Part shown: positions 29,017 through 37,405 of the stretch, in pieces | How positions within the stretch are numbered: position 1 is the stretch's first letter | How the letters are laid out: every line of letters begins with the position of its first letter | Assembly: GCA_963728475.1 (NCBI GenBank) | Contig: CAVSKL010000002.1 | Span: 310,001 to 374,000 of the forward strand | DNA length: 64,000 nt | Direction of reading: 5' to 3' | From: CAVSKL01 sp963728475 [NCBI: Candidatus Eiseniibacteriota bacterium] | Lineage (GTDB): Bacteria; Eisenbacteria; RBG-16-71-46; JABDJR01 | The notes under the pieces: generated by a model | Seen by the model: the letters and a program-made list of their open reading frames with translations, nothing else | Told to the model about the DNA's origin: nothing | Database searches by the model: none | Position numbers and translations under genes: made by a program

Positions 29017-30102
29017 GTGGCCGCGATCCGGGTGCGGGTGGGCGAGCGCGCCTATCCGGTGATCATCGAACCCGGGGTCCTGGCCCGGGTGGGAGAACTG
29101 GTGCGGGAGCGGCTGGACGCCCGCCGGGTGGTGGTGATCGCCGACGCCAAGGTAGCCCGCCTCCACGGCGCGGCCCTGTACCGCGGCCTGGGGGCGGCGG
29201 GGATCGAGATCGCGGCCCGGATCGAGATCCCCTCCGGCGAGCGGGGGAAGACGCTGGAGCGGGTGCGGCGGCTCTACCGCGGGCTGGTGGAGGCGCGGGC
29301 CGATCGCTGGACCCCGGTCCTGGCCCTGGGCGGCGGGGTGGCCGGCGACGTGGCCGGCTTCGCCGCCGCCACCTATCTTCGCGGCCTGCCCTTGGTCCAG
29401 GTGCCCACCACGGTGGTGGCACAGCTCGACAGCGCGGTAGGGGGCAAGACCGGGGTCAACTTCGCCGGGGCCAAGAACCTGGTGGGGAGCTTCCACCAGC
29501 CCCGCCTGGTCGCCGCCGATCCCTCGGTCCTGGCCACCCTCACCCCCCGCGACTTCCGGTCCGGCCTCGCCGAAGCGGTCAAGATCGCGGTCACCCTCCG
29601 CCCGGATCTCCTGGAGCGGATGGAGTCCGGAATTGCCGCGGTGCGCCGGCGGGACCCGGAGATGCTGGCCGAGGTCGCCGCCGCCTGCGTGGAGGCCAAG
29701 GGGGAGGTGGTGGGACGGGACGAGCGGGAGGAGGACGTGCGCGCGGTGCTCAACTACGGCCACACCGTGGGCCACGCCCTGGAGGGCGAGTCCTTCGGCC
29801 GGCTCCGCCACGGGGAAGCGGTGGCGGTGGGGATGAACGCCGCCGCCTGGATCGGGGAGGAGCTCGGGGTGACCGCGGGGGGGGTGCGATCGCGCCAGAA
29901 CGCCCTCCTGGAACGCCTCGGGCTCAAGCTCTCCCGGCCCGGGGCCGATAAGGTGGTGGTCGCGCGCAAGCTCAAGCTGGACAAGAAAGTGCGCGCGAGG
30001 GAAATCCGCTTCGTGTTGACACTCCAAATAGGCGGTGCTAGCGTCTGGCCGCATATTCCGGAGCGTCTGGTGCGATCGGCCGTGGATCTGGTGACGCGTT
30101 GA
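29017..30102 (+). CDS. aroB: 3-dehydroquinate synthase
   Basis: 361 residues, GTG start immediately after the DUF4837 stop. NAD-binding LALGGGVAGDVAGFAAATYL, the active-site VPTTVVAQLDSAVGGKTGVNF and the metal-binding His in NYGHTVGHALE and RHGEAVAVGM are intact. It makes 3-dehydroquinate from DAHP in the shikimate pathway. Its 3' end also carries a strong promoter (30016-30044) for the accB operon. Confidence 0.96.
   Translation: MAAIRVRVGERAYPVIIEPGVLARVGELVRERLDARRVVVIADAKVARLHGAALYRGLGAAGIEIAARIEIPSGERGKTLERVRRLYRGLVEARADRWTPVLALGGGVAGDVAGFAAATYLRGLPLVQVPTTVVAQLDSAVGGKTGVNFAGAKNLVGSFHQPRLVAADPSVLATLTPRDFRSGLAEAVKIAVTLRPDLLERMESGIAAVRRRDPEMLAEVAAACVEAKGEVVGRDEREEDVRAVLNYGHTVGHALEGESFGRLRHGEAVAVGMNAAAWIGEELGVTAGGVRSRQNALLERLGLKLSRPGADKVVVARKLKLDKKVRAREIRFVLTLQIGGASVWPHIPERLVRSAVDLVTR
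30016..30044 (+). promoter_or_regulatory. Strong promoter inside the 3' end of aroB, for accB-pilT-accC-comB
   Basis: Perfect TTGACA (30016-30021), 17-nt spacer, TAGCGT (30039-30044) with an extended TGC before it. Start near 30051, leaving a leader of about 200 nt, half of it aroB coding sequence. The non-coding half (30103-30250) includes a GAGCC-GGC-GGCTC hairpin near 30152-30164. Confidence 0.6.
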
Positions 30103-30250
30103 CCCGCGCCCGGAGCCGGCCCCGGGGTGGTTGCGTCTCTTCGCCCCCCGAGCCGGCGGCTCCACGAGGGGCGCCGCGCCACGAGGTCTGGTTTCCTGTC
30201 CAGCGTCGCGGGCGCCTCTTGGTTCGACCCCCGCGGGACAAGAGGACCCC

Positions 30251-30733
30251 ATGAGAATTGAAGAGGTGCGCCGGCTCATCCGCCTGGTGGAAGAGAGCGA
30301 AATCGGAGAGCTGGACGTGTGGCGGTGGTGGGGCCGGATCCGCATCCGGAAGGGCGCGGGAATGAACGGGGACGCGGTCCGCGTGTTCACCGCGGGAGGG
30401 ATGCCCGACCCGGGGCCCGCCGCGGCCCCGGCCGAGGCCCTCGCGGCGGCGCCGGCGGCGCCGGCCCCCGAGCCGGCGGAGGAGTCGGCGGGGTTCGCCC
30501 CGATCAAGTCGCCCATGGTGGGGACCTTCTACCGGTCTCCCGCCCCGGACGCCGAACCGTACGTGAGCGCGGGAGACGCGGTGGAGCCCGGACAGACCGT
30601 CTGCATCATCGAAGCGATGAAGCTGATGAACGAGATCCAGTCCGAGGTTCGGGGCAAGATCGTCAAGGTCGTGGCGGAGAACGGCAAACCGGTCGAGTTC
30701 GGCCAGACCTTGTTCTACGTCCAAGAGGCGTAG
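30251..30733 (+). CDS. accB: Biotin carboxyl carrier protein of acetyl-CoA carboxylase
   Basis: 160 residues from ATG 30251 (GAGG close upstream). The short N-terminal helix region is followed by a Pro/Ala-rich linker (~55-80) and the biotinyl domain (PIKSPMVGTFYRSPAPD to the C-terminus). The biotin Lys is in EAMKLMNEI. It carries carboxylated biotin between AccC and the carboxyltransferase, which is not in this window. pilT separates it from accC. Confidence 0.96.
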   Translation: MRIEEVRRLIRLVEESEIGELDVWRWWGRIRIRKGAGMNGDAVRVFTAGGMPDPGPAAAPAEALAAAPAAPAPEPAEESAGFAPIKSPMVGTFYRSPAPDAEPYVSAGDAVEPGQTVCIIEAMKLMNEIQSEVRGKIVKVVAENGKPVEFGQTLFYVQEA

Positions 30734-30761
30734 TTCCAGGGGGATCGGAGGTCCGGGCAGC

Positions 30762-31877
30762 ATGAACATCCGCCACATCCTCGAACGCATGAGCCAGGCC
30801 GGGGCGTCCGACCTTCACATCAAGGCGGGGACCCCGCCCACCATCCGGGTGGACGGCAAGCTCATCCCCCTCGACGAACCGGAGCCTTCCAGCAAGGACA
30901 TCGAAGGGGTGGTGGAGCAGATCCTCACCCCCGTCCAGCGCAAGCACTTCGAGGACAGCCACGAGATCGATTTCGCGTTCTCGGTTCCCGGCCTTTCCCG
31001 CTTCCGTTCCAACTTCTACAAGCAGCGCGGCACCGCCGCCATGGCCTTCCGGCAGGTCCCGTTCGGGGTGCCCAGCCTGGCCGAGCTGAATCTGCCCCAG
31101 GTGCTGGCCGACCTGGTGAACAAGCCGCGCGGACTCATCCTCGTCACCGGGACGGTGGGCACCGGCAAGTCCACCACCCTCGCCTCGATGGTCGACCATC
31201 TCAACAGCAACATTCCGCGCAACGTGATCACCGTCGAGGACCCGGTGGAGTTCCTCCACCGCGACAACCTCTGCATGATCAGCCAGCGCGAGGTCGGCCT
31301 CGACACCGCCAGCTTCCACGACGGTCTCAAGTACATCCTGCGCCAGGATCCGGACGTGATCCTCATCGGCGAAATCCGCGATCAGGAAACGATGAAGGTG
31401 GCGATCATGGCCGCCGACACCGGCCACCTGGTGCTCTCCACCCTTCACACCCCCGATGCGGCCCAGACCATCAACCGCATCATCTCGTTCTTCCCGCTGC
31501 AGGAGCACGAGGAGGTGCGCTACCTCCTCGCCTCCAACCTGGCCGCGGTGTGCTCCATGCGCCTCACTCCGCACAAGAGCGGTCACGGCCGCGTGCCCGC
31601 GGTGGAGGTGATGATCAACACCGCCACCATCAAGGAGTACATCCTGGATCCCAAGAAGACGCCCATGATCTACAAGGCGATCCAGGAGGGCGTGAACCAG
31701 TACGGGATGCAGACCTTCGATCAGGACCTCATGCGGCTCTACCGCGAAGACAAGATCAGCTACGAGGACGCGCTCCGGTACTGCTCCAATCCCGCCGAGT
31801 TCGATCTGCGGGCGCGGGGCATCCACTCCGCCTCCGACACCAGCTGGGATACCTTCGAACGGGAGCGCTCGGTCTAG
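30762..31877 (+). CDS. pilT: PilT-type retraction ATPase
   Basis: 371 residues of the secretion-ATPase superfamily. N-terminal [20 protein letters not shown]; Walker [11 protein letters not shown]; Asp box/Walker B in [16 protein letters not shown]; His box [19 protein letters not shown]; and the C-terminal AIQEG segment typical of PilT ([18 protein letters not shown]). It powers retraction of type IV pili as a hexamer at the inner membrane. No other pilus gene is in the window. It is set between accB and accC, 28 nt after the former and 38 nt before the latter, which is unusual. Confidence 0.94.
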   Translation: MNIRHILERMSQAGASDLHIKAGTPPTIRVDGKLIPLDEPEPSSKDIEGVVEQILTPVQRKHFEDSHEIDFAFSVPGLSRFRSNFYKQRGTAAMAFRQVPFGVPSLAELNLPQVLADLVNKPRGLILVTGTVGTGKSTTLASMVDHLNSNIPRNVITVEDPVEFLHRDNLCMISQREVGLDTASFHDGLKYILRQDPDVILIGEIRDQETMKVAIMAADTGHLVLSTLHTPDAAQTINRIISFFPLQEHEEVRYLLASNLAAVCSMRLTPHKSGHGRVPAVEVMINTATIKEYILDPKKTPMIYKAIQEGVNQYGMQTFDQDLMRLYREDKISYEDALRYCSNPAEFDLRARGIHSASDTSWDTFERERSV

Positions 31878-31915
31878 ATCCGGGCTCCGGGGGGAGCGCT
31901 GGGAAGCGGGAGTCC

Positions 31916-33328
31916 ATGTTCAAGAAGATACTGGTCGCGAACCGCGGCGAGATCGCGGTTCGCGTCATCCGCGCCTGCCGGGAGATGGGGATCGCAAGCG
32001 TGGCCGTCTACAGCGAGGCCGACGCCGACTCCCTCCACGTCCGCCTTGCCGACGAGGCGGTCTGCATCGGTCCCGGCCCCGCTCCCGAGAGCTATCTCCA
32101 CGTGCCGCGCATCATCAGCGCGGCCGAGGTGACCGGGGCCGACGCCGTCCATCCCGGCTATGGTTTCCTGTCCGAGAACGCCGACTTCGCCGAGGTCTGC
32201 GAATCCTGCCGCATCACTTTCATCGGCCCCACCAGCGACCAGATCCGGGCGATGGGGGACAAGGCCAACGCCCGCGAGGCGATGGTGCGGGCGGGAGTGC
32301 CGGTGGTGCCGGGCACCGACGGACCGGTGGAGCGGCCCGAGGACGCGGTGGAGGAAGCGGCGCGCATCGGCTTCCCCGTCATCATCAAGGCGGTGGCGGG
32401 AGGGGGCGGCAAGGGGATGCGGGTGGCGAAGAGCCGCGAGGAGTTCGTCGACCAGTTCCGCATGGCCCGGACCGAGGCCCAGGCCGCGTTCGGCAACGGC
32501 GACGTTTACGTGGAGCGCTACCTGGCCCGGCCCCGCCACGTGGAGATTCAGATCCTGGGCGACCGCCACGGGAACCTGATCCATCTCGGCGAGCGGGACT
32601 GCTCGGTGCAGCGGCGCCACCAGAAGCTGATCGAGGAATCGCCGTCCCCCGCGGTCACCCCCGAGCTCCGGCGCCGCTTCGGCGAGGCGGCGCTGGCCGG
32701 CGCCCGCGCCATCGACTACGTGGGGGCGGGAACCATCGAGTTCCTCCTCGACGAGAACGGCGAGTTCTACTTCATGGAAATGAACACCCGGCTCCAGGTG
32801 GAGCATCCGGTGACCGAGTGGGTGACCGGGCTCGACCTGGTGGCGGAGCAGATCCGAGCGGCGGCGGGTGAGCCCCTGTCGGTCACCCAGGACATGGTCC
32901 GCCTCCGCGGCCACGCCATCGAATGCCGGGTGAACGCCGAGGATCCCGACCACAACTTCCGTCCCAGCCCCGGACGGGTGGAGTTCCTCCACTTCCCCGG
33001 AGGCCCCGGGGTCCGGGTGGACAGCCATCTCTACCAGGGCTACTCGATCCCCACCTACTACGATTCCATGATCGCCAAGGTCATCGTGTGGGGGGAGGAC
33101 CGGGAGAAGGCGCTGGCCCGGATGCGAGGGGCGCTGCGGGAACTGGTGGTGGACGGGATCAAGACCACGGTGCCCTTCCACCTCAAGGTGCTGGACCATC
33201 CCGCCTTCCGGGCCGGGGACGTGAACACGCGCTTCCTGGAGCGGATGGCGGAGGAGAGCCTCCTCTCCGCGAACGCTCCCGCCTCCCCGCCCCCGCCGGC
33301 GCCGGAGCCCGCGGCGGACCGTCGATGA
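31916..33328 (+). CDS. accC: Biotin carboxylase of acetyl-CoA carboxylase
   Basis: 470 residues, somewhat longer than E. coli AccC (449) because of a Pro/Ala-rich C-terminal tail. The start [20 protein letters not shown] is invariant in the family. ATP-grasp elements [26 protein letters not shown] and [15 protein letters not shown] are intact. It carboxylates biotin on AccB with bicarbonate and ATP. The ATG of comB overlaps its stop (ATGA). Confidence 0.96.
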   Translation: MFKKILVANRGEIAVRVIRACREMGIASVAVYSEADADSLHVRLADEAVCIGPGPAPESYLHVPRIISAAEVTGADAVHPGYGFLSENADFAEVCESCRITFIGPTSDQIRAMGDKANAREAMVRAGVPVVPGTDGPVERPEDAVEEAARIGFPVIIKAVAGGGGKGMRVAKSREEFVDQFRMARTEAQAAFGNGDVYVERYLARPRHVEIQILGDRHGNLIHLGERDCSVQRRHQKLIEESPSPAVTPELRRRFGEAALAGARAIDYVGAGTIEFLLDENGEFYFMEMNTRLQVEHPVTEWVTGLDLVAEQIRAAAGEPLSVTQDMVRLRGHAIECRVNAEDPDHNFRPSPGRVEFLHFPGGPGVRVDSHLYQGYSIPTYYDSMIAKVIVWGEDREKALARMRGALRELVVDGIKTTVPFHLKVLDHPAFRAGDVNTRFLERMAEESLLSANAPASPPPPAPEPAADRR

Positions 33329-34101
33329 CCGGGGAGCGCGCCCGCACCTTGAGCCTGGCCTTCACCCCCGGCGAGGTCACCGACGGGCTGGTGCGCGAGG
33401 CCACGGTGGCGGTGGTGGACGTGCTCCGCGCCACCTCGGTCATTCCCCGGGCCTTCGCCTCCGGCGCGACGCGGGTGATCCCGGCCGAATCGGTGGAGCA
33501 GGCCACCGGGCTCCTCGCCTCCCTCGACCGCAAGACCACCCTCCTGTGCGGGGAACGGGAGGGGAAGAAGATCCCCGGCTTCCATCTCGGGAACTCCCCG
33601 CTGGAGTACCTCCCGAAGGCGGTGAAGGGGAAGACTCTGATCTTCTCCAGCACCAACGGCTCCCAGGCCATGGCCCGGTGCCTGGCCGCCCCCGAGCAGG
33701 TCCTCGCGTCGTTCGTGAACGTGGGGGCGGCGGTGGCGCGGCTCCTGGCCTCCGACCGGAACCTGGTCGTCGTCTGCTCCGGGAAGCTCGGCCGCTCCTG
33801 CCTCGAGGACACCGCGCTGGCCGGGCTGATGGTGGAGCGGCTCCTGGACCGGGCCTCCGGACTCGCCCCCGACGACGGCGCGCTCATGGCCCGCACCCTG
33901 TGGCGGCACTGGGAGGGGAACGTGCCCGGGCTCCTGCGCGAGTCGAGCCACGGACGCTATCTGCTCTCCCTGGGGTTCGCTGCCGATCTCGATTTCTGCG
34001 CCCGCGAGGATGCGGTGGGGACGGTGCCGGTGCTCAAGAACGGCCGCATCGAGCTCGAGGGGGACGCCTCCCCTCAGACCCGCGCCCAGGCCTCCAGGTA
34101 G
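33325..34101 (+). CDS. comB: 2-phosphosulfolactate phosphatase-like protein
   Basis: 258 residues of the ComB family. The signature [19 protein letters not shown], then [19 protein letters not shown] and [12 protein letters not shown] are visible. In methanogens ComB dephosphorylates phosphosulfolactate in coenzyme M synthesis; bacterial members are common without that pathway and their substrate is unclear. It is coupled to accC by a 4-nt overlap. The last 28 nt overlap the 3' end of thiE on the other strand. Confidence 0.88.
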   Translation: MTGERARTLSLAFTPGEVTDGLVREATVAVVDVLRATSVIPRAFASGATRVIPAESVEQATGLLASLDRKTTLLCGEREGKKIPGFHLGNSPLEYLPKAVKGKTLIFSSTNGSQAMARCLAAPEQVLASFVNVGAAVARLLASDRNLVVVCSGKLGRSCLEDTALAGLMVERLLDRASGLAPDDGALMARTLWRHWEGNVPGLLRESSHGRYLLSLGFAADLDFCAREDAVGTVPVLKNGRIELEGDASPQTRAQASR

Positions 34102-34733
34102 GCCCGGGCGGCGGCCTCGGGATCGGCCGCTCCCATCACCCCGGAAGCGGCCGCCACCCCCGCCACCCCCGCCCGGGCGAGCGCGGGGACGTCCCCGGGC
34201 CGCACTCCCCCGATCGCCACCACCGGTATCCGTGCCGCCCGCGCCAGCGCCGCGATCCCCTCCAGGCCGATGGGGGGGGCTTCGGGCTTGGTCCCGGTGG
34301 CCCGGAGCGCCCCCACCCCCAGGTAGGCCGCTCCCGCGCGCGCGGCGGCGGCCGCCCGCTCCGGGGTCCGGCCCGACACTCCGAGCAGGCGTCCCCCCAG
34401 CACCCGCCGGGCCGCGTCGGGGGGAAGATCGCCGGGCCCCACGTGGGCTCCGTCGGCGCCGGCGGCCACCGCGACGTCGGGCCGGTCGTTGACGAAGAGC
34501 GGCGCTCCGAACCGCCGGCAGAGGGGGAGGAGCGCGCGGGCGGCCTCGAACAGCGCGCGGACGGCGACCCGTTTCCCCCGGACCTGGACCGTTCCCGCCC
34601 CGCCCCGGAGCGCCCCCTCCACCCGCGCCGGGTCCAGGCCCGACTCCGGATCCAGGTCCACGATCACCAGGAGCCGGAGCCGCTCCGCCGCGAGCGGGGG
34701 CCTCGGGCCGGCCCCGGAGGCGGCGGGGGTCAT
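34074..34733 (-). CDS. thiE: Thiamine-phosphate synthase-like protein
   Basis: 219 residues, TIM-barrel of the ThiE/TenI type. Motifs: VQVRGKRV (phosphate/substrate loop), LFVNDRPDVAVAAGADGAHVG and the C-terminal VVAIGGVRPGDVPALARAG with GVAAASGVMGA. ThiE joins HMP-PP and thiazole-phosphate. TenI-type homologues share the fold, and the GVGALRATGTKPEAPP stretch fits ThiE's TxTK motif. It is the last gene of lptF-lptG-thiE, overlapping lptG by 4 nt, with no other thiamine gene nearby. Confidence 0.85.
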   Translation of the reverse strand: MTPAASGAGPRPPLAAERLRLLVIVDLDPESGLDPARVEGALRGGAGTVQVRGKRVAVRALFEAARALLPLCRRFGAPLFVNDRPDVAVAAGADGAHVGPGDLPPDAARRVLGGRLLGVSGRTPERAAAAARAGAAYLGVGALRATGTKPEAPPIGLEGIAALARAARIPVVAIGGVRPGDVPALARAGVAGVAAASGVMGAADPEAAARAYLEAWARV

Positions 34734-35836
34734 TTCCGCGCCCGCACCAGCATCAGCGCGCCGAGCCCCAGGAACACCGCGTTTCCCAGCCAGGCCGCGG
34801 CCAGGGGAGGGAGGGTGCCGTTGTTGCCGAGCACCTGCCCGGCGCGGATGAGGCTCCAGTAGGCGAAGGCGATTCCCAGCGAGATGCCGAAGCCCAGTGC
34901 CACCCCGCCCCGCCGCACCTGCACCGCCAGGGTGGAGGCGATGAGGATGACCACGAAGTTCACCAGCGGAAACGCGATCCGGAGGTTGAGTTCGGTCATG
35001 TAGCGCTCCACCGAGCTCCCGCTCTGGCGGACCCGGTTCGCGTAGCGCACCAGCTGGGGGAAGGACATCTCCTCCGGCCGCACGTCCTCCTTGGCGAAGT
35101 CGGCGGGGGTCTCGGGGAATTTCACCCGGAGGCTGTCGAACGGCACCGCCGACTCCACGCTGTCCGGGCTGAAGGTGCGCTCGATGCCGTCCACCATCAC
35201 CCAGCCCCCGTCGAGCCAGATCCCCTGGCGGGCGTCGATCCGGCGGGCCAGACGGTCCCGCCGGAATTCCTGCACGGTGACGTCGGTCATGCTCCGGCGG
35301 GGGATGTCGTAGCGGCGGATCACGTAGAGCCGGTTGTCCTCTCCCAGGTAGGTGACGTCGATGCGGCTCCCGAGGTCGGTCATGGTCCGGCCCCGGATCT
35401 CCTTCTCCATCACCTCGCGGGAGAGATAGTTGGCCCGGGGCATGACGTACTCGCCCACGTAGAACGAGAGCCCCGAGAGGGCCAGCCCGGCCAGGTACAG
35501 GGGCAGGAAGAGCCGGTAGAGGGAGACCCCCGCCGACTTGAGCACGGTGATCTCCTGGAAACGGGTCATCATCCCCAGGGTGAGGAACGTGGCCAACAGC
35601 GGAGCCACCGGCCCCACCAGGATCGCTTTGTAGGGGATGGAGTAGGCGTAGTAGCGGAACACCTCGGAGAAGGTGGCGTTGTAGTCGAGGAAGGTGTCGA
35701 TCTTCTCGAAGGCGTCGAACAGCATCACGAACGCGGTGAACCCGGCCAGGGCGAGGAGATAGTAGACGGCGAACTGGCGGAGGACGTAGCGGTCCACCAC
35801 CCCCAGGAACGGCATCGCGCGCCGGCGCTGGATCAT
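34730..35836 (-). CDS. lptG: LptG-like LPS export permease (YjgP/YjgQ family)
   Basis: 368 residues. Three N-terminal membrane helices, a periplasmic beta-jellyroll-like domain (about 120-260), then three C-terminal helices. The start FLGVVDRYVLRQFAVYYLLALAG and MTRFQEITVLKSAGVSLYRL are typical of LptF/LptG. It forms the inner-membrane part of the Lpt machine with LptB. It abuts the lptF stop (TAG directly followed by ATG) with no ribosome site, so it depends on coupling. Assignment as LptG rather than LptF rests on order and the shorter length. Confidence 0.88.
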   Translation of the reverse strand: MIQRRRAMPFLGVVDRYVLRQFAVYYLLALAGFTAFVMLFDAFEKIDTFLDYNATFSEVFRYYAYSIPYKAILVGPVAPLLATFLTLGMMTRFQEITVLKSAGVSLYRLFLPLYLAGLALSGLSFYVGEYVMPRANYLSREVMEKEIRGRTMTDLGSRIDVTYLGEDNRLYVIRRYDIPRRSMTDVTVQEFRRDRLARRIDARQGIWLDGGWVMVDGIERTFSPDSVESAVPFDSLRVKFPETPADFAKEDVRPEEMSFPQLVRYANRVRQSGSSVERYMTELNLRIAFPLVNFVVILIASTLAVQVRRGGVALGFGISLGIAFAYWSLIRAGQVLGNNGTLPPLAAAWLGNAVFLGLGALMLVRARK

Positions 35837-37213
35837 CTAGCGCATGCCCCGCGAGGTGCCCCAGCCCACCACCGACACCGTGAGATAGACCCCCAGCGCC
35901 CCGAACAGGAGGTTCGGGAACCACATGGCCATGAACGGCGACAGCAGCCGCCGCTCCGCCAGCTGTTCCCCTCCGATCAGGAAGAGGTAGTAGGTGATGA
36001 AGAACGCCACCGCGATCGCCATGTTGGCGAACCCCCCGCGCCGGGTACGGATGCCGAGCGGCGCCCCCACCAGCACGAACACCACGCAGGCGAACGGGAT
36101 CGAGAACTTCTTGTCGATCTCCACCCGGAAGGCGTCGATCCGCCGCTCGACGCTGAACAGCTCGCTCCGGTCCATCTGCACCGTCTCCAGGGCCTTGCGC
36201 AGCTGGCGGCTGGTGTCGGCGGGAGCCCCGGCGCCGGGCCGGATCCCGAGGACCCCGAGCACGGCGCGCAGGGTCTTCTCGGGAGGCGAGGAAGGCTCCA
36301 GCCGCCGCTCGAGATCCCGGTAGGAGTCGAAGCCGGACTGTTGCGACTTCTCGTCCAGGGCCTGGAGGCGCTTCTGCTTCTGGGCGTCCAACCGGCCGAT
36401 CTCCTGCTTCATCATCGCGATGTTCATCTCGCGGTCGCCCCGGCTCTTGCGATCGGTCTTCTGGAGCACCGCCCCCGGGTTATGGAGGTTGATGGAGTAC
36501 TCCTGGAAGGTGCCCCGCCGGTACTTCCCCTCGCCGGTCTCGCCGGGGACCTCGTGGATCTCCCCGTCGTGGAGGTCCAGGTGGAGGATGGCCCCGCCCT
36601 CCAGGTAGCGCATGGTGCCGCTGGCCGCCTTGATGGTGGTGGGGATCCGGCCCTGGGTGAAGTCGTAGATGGTGACGTCGTGCATCTCGCCGGTCTTGTC
36701 GTCGATCGACTTCACCAGAAGGCTGTAGTTGTCGAAGGCGTTGATGAAGATCCCGGGCTGGATCCTGGCCGCGGGACGCTTGCGGTGGATGGCCAGGCTC
36801 AGGTTGGCGAACCGGTGGTTGGTCTCGGGGAGAATGTAGTTGTTGAACAGGGTGAGCCCCACCGCGAGGAGGAGGGCGGCGGCGAGGGGGCCCCGGAGCA
36901 CCCGGGCCACGTTCACCCCCAGGGCCCTCATGGCGGTGACCTCGTTGTCCTGGGCCATGCGCCCGAAGGTCATGAGCGCGGCCACCAGGACCCCGCAGGG
37001 AAAGGACAGGGCGGTGATCCAGCCCAGGGCCAGCAGGAACAGCTCCAGCACGACCAGCGGCGGAACCCCTTTGGAAATAATGAGATCCAGGTAGTCGAAC
37101 AGAAAATCGATGATGAACAGGAAGGTCACCAGCCCGAATCCCAGGAGAAACGGGAGCACCGCCTCACCCAGCACGTATCTTTCCAATCTGGGCACCGGAC
37201 TCCTGAAACTCAA
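35837..37213 (-). CDS. lptF: LptF-like LPS export permease with long periplasmic insertion
   Basis: 458 residues, about 90 longer than E. coli LptF. It has N-terminal membrane helices (FLLGFGLVTFLFIIDFLFDY), the conserved AQDNEVTAMRALGVNV coupling segment, a jellyroll domain, then an inserted charged region (about 255-360, KQEIGRLDAQKQKRLQAL) likely to be coiled-coil, before the last three helices. The start is TTG 37213 with GGAAGGA upstream; a GTG at 37195 with AGGAG four bases before it is a good alternative. It is divergent from sprA. Confidence 0.87.
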   Translation of the reverse strand: MSFRSPVPRLERYVLGEAVLPFLLGFGLVTFLFIIDFLFDYLDLIISKGVPPLVVLELFLLALGWITALSFPCGVLVAALMTFGRMAQDNEVTAMRALGVNVARVLRGPLAAALLLAVGLTLFNNYILPETNHRFANLSLAIHRKRPAARIQPGIFINAFDNYSLLVKSIDDKTGEMHDVTIYDFTQGRIPTTIKAASGTMRYLEGGAILHLDLHDGEIHEVPGETGEGKYRRGTFQEYSINLHNPGAVLQKTDRKSRGDREMNIAMMKQEIGRLDAQKQKRLQALDEKSQQSGFDSYRDLERRLEPSSPPEKTLRAVLGVLGIRPGAGAPADTSRQLRKALETVQMDRSELFSVERRIDAFRVEIDKKFSIPFACVVFVLVGAPLGIRTRRGGFANMAIAVAFFITYYLFLIGGEQLAERRLLSPFMAMWFPNLLFGALGVYLTVSVVGWGTSRGMR

Positions 37214-37338
37214 AGGTCCTTCCGGGGGTTAGAGGTGTTTGAGGCGGGGGGACCGCCCCCGAGCCGCCGTGTGCGGCAGTCTAGGCCATGCCCCGGCCCC
37301 CCACAAGAGAACCGGAACCGGGAGCGAGCGTTCTTCCG

Positions 37339-37367
37339 TTGCGACAACTTCCCATCTTGCTTAGGAT
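37339..37367 (+). promoter_or_regulatory. Promoter for sprA
   Basis: TTGCGA (37339-37344), 17-nt spacer, TAGGAT (37362-37367). Start near 37374 gives a leader of about 32 nt to the GTG at 37406, with GGAGG at 37389-37393. Confidence 0.52.
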
Positions 37368-37405
37368 TACCCGTTCACTTCGACCCTTGGAGGCTGGCGA
37401 CAACC

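Noticed and set aside
36341-37405. In-frame upstream extension of sprA over lptF
   Set aside because: Antisense to lptF, low-complexity product, no signal peptide at its start. A signal peptide and promoter support the start at 37406.
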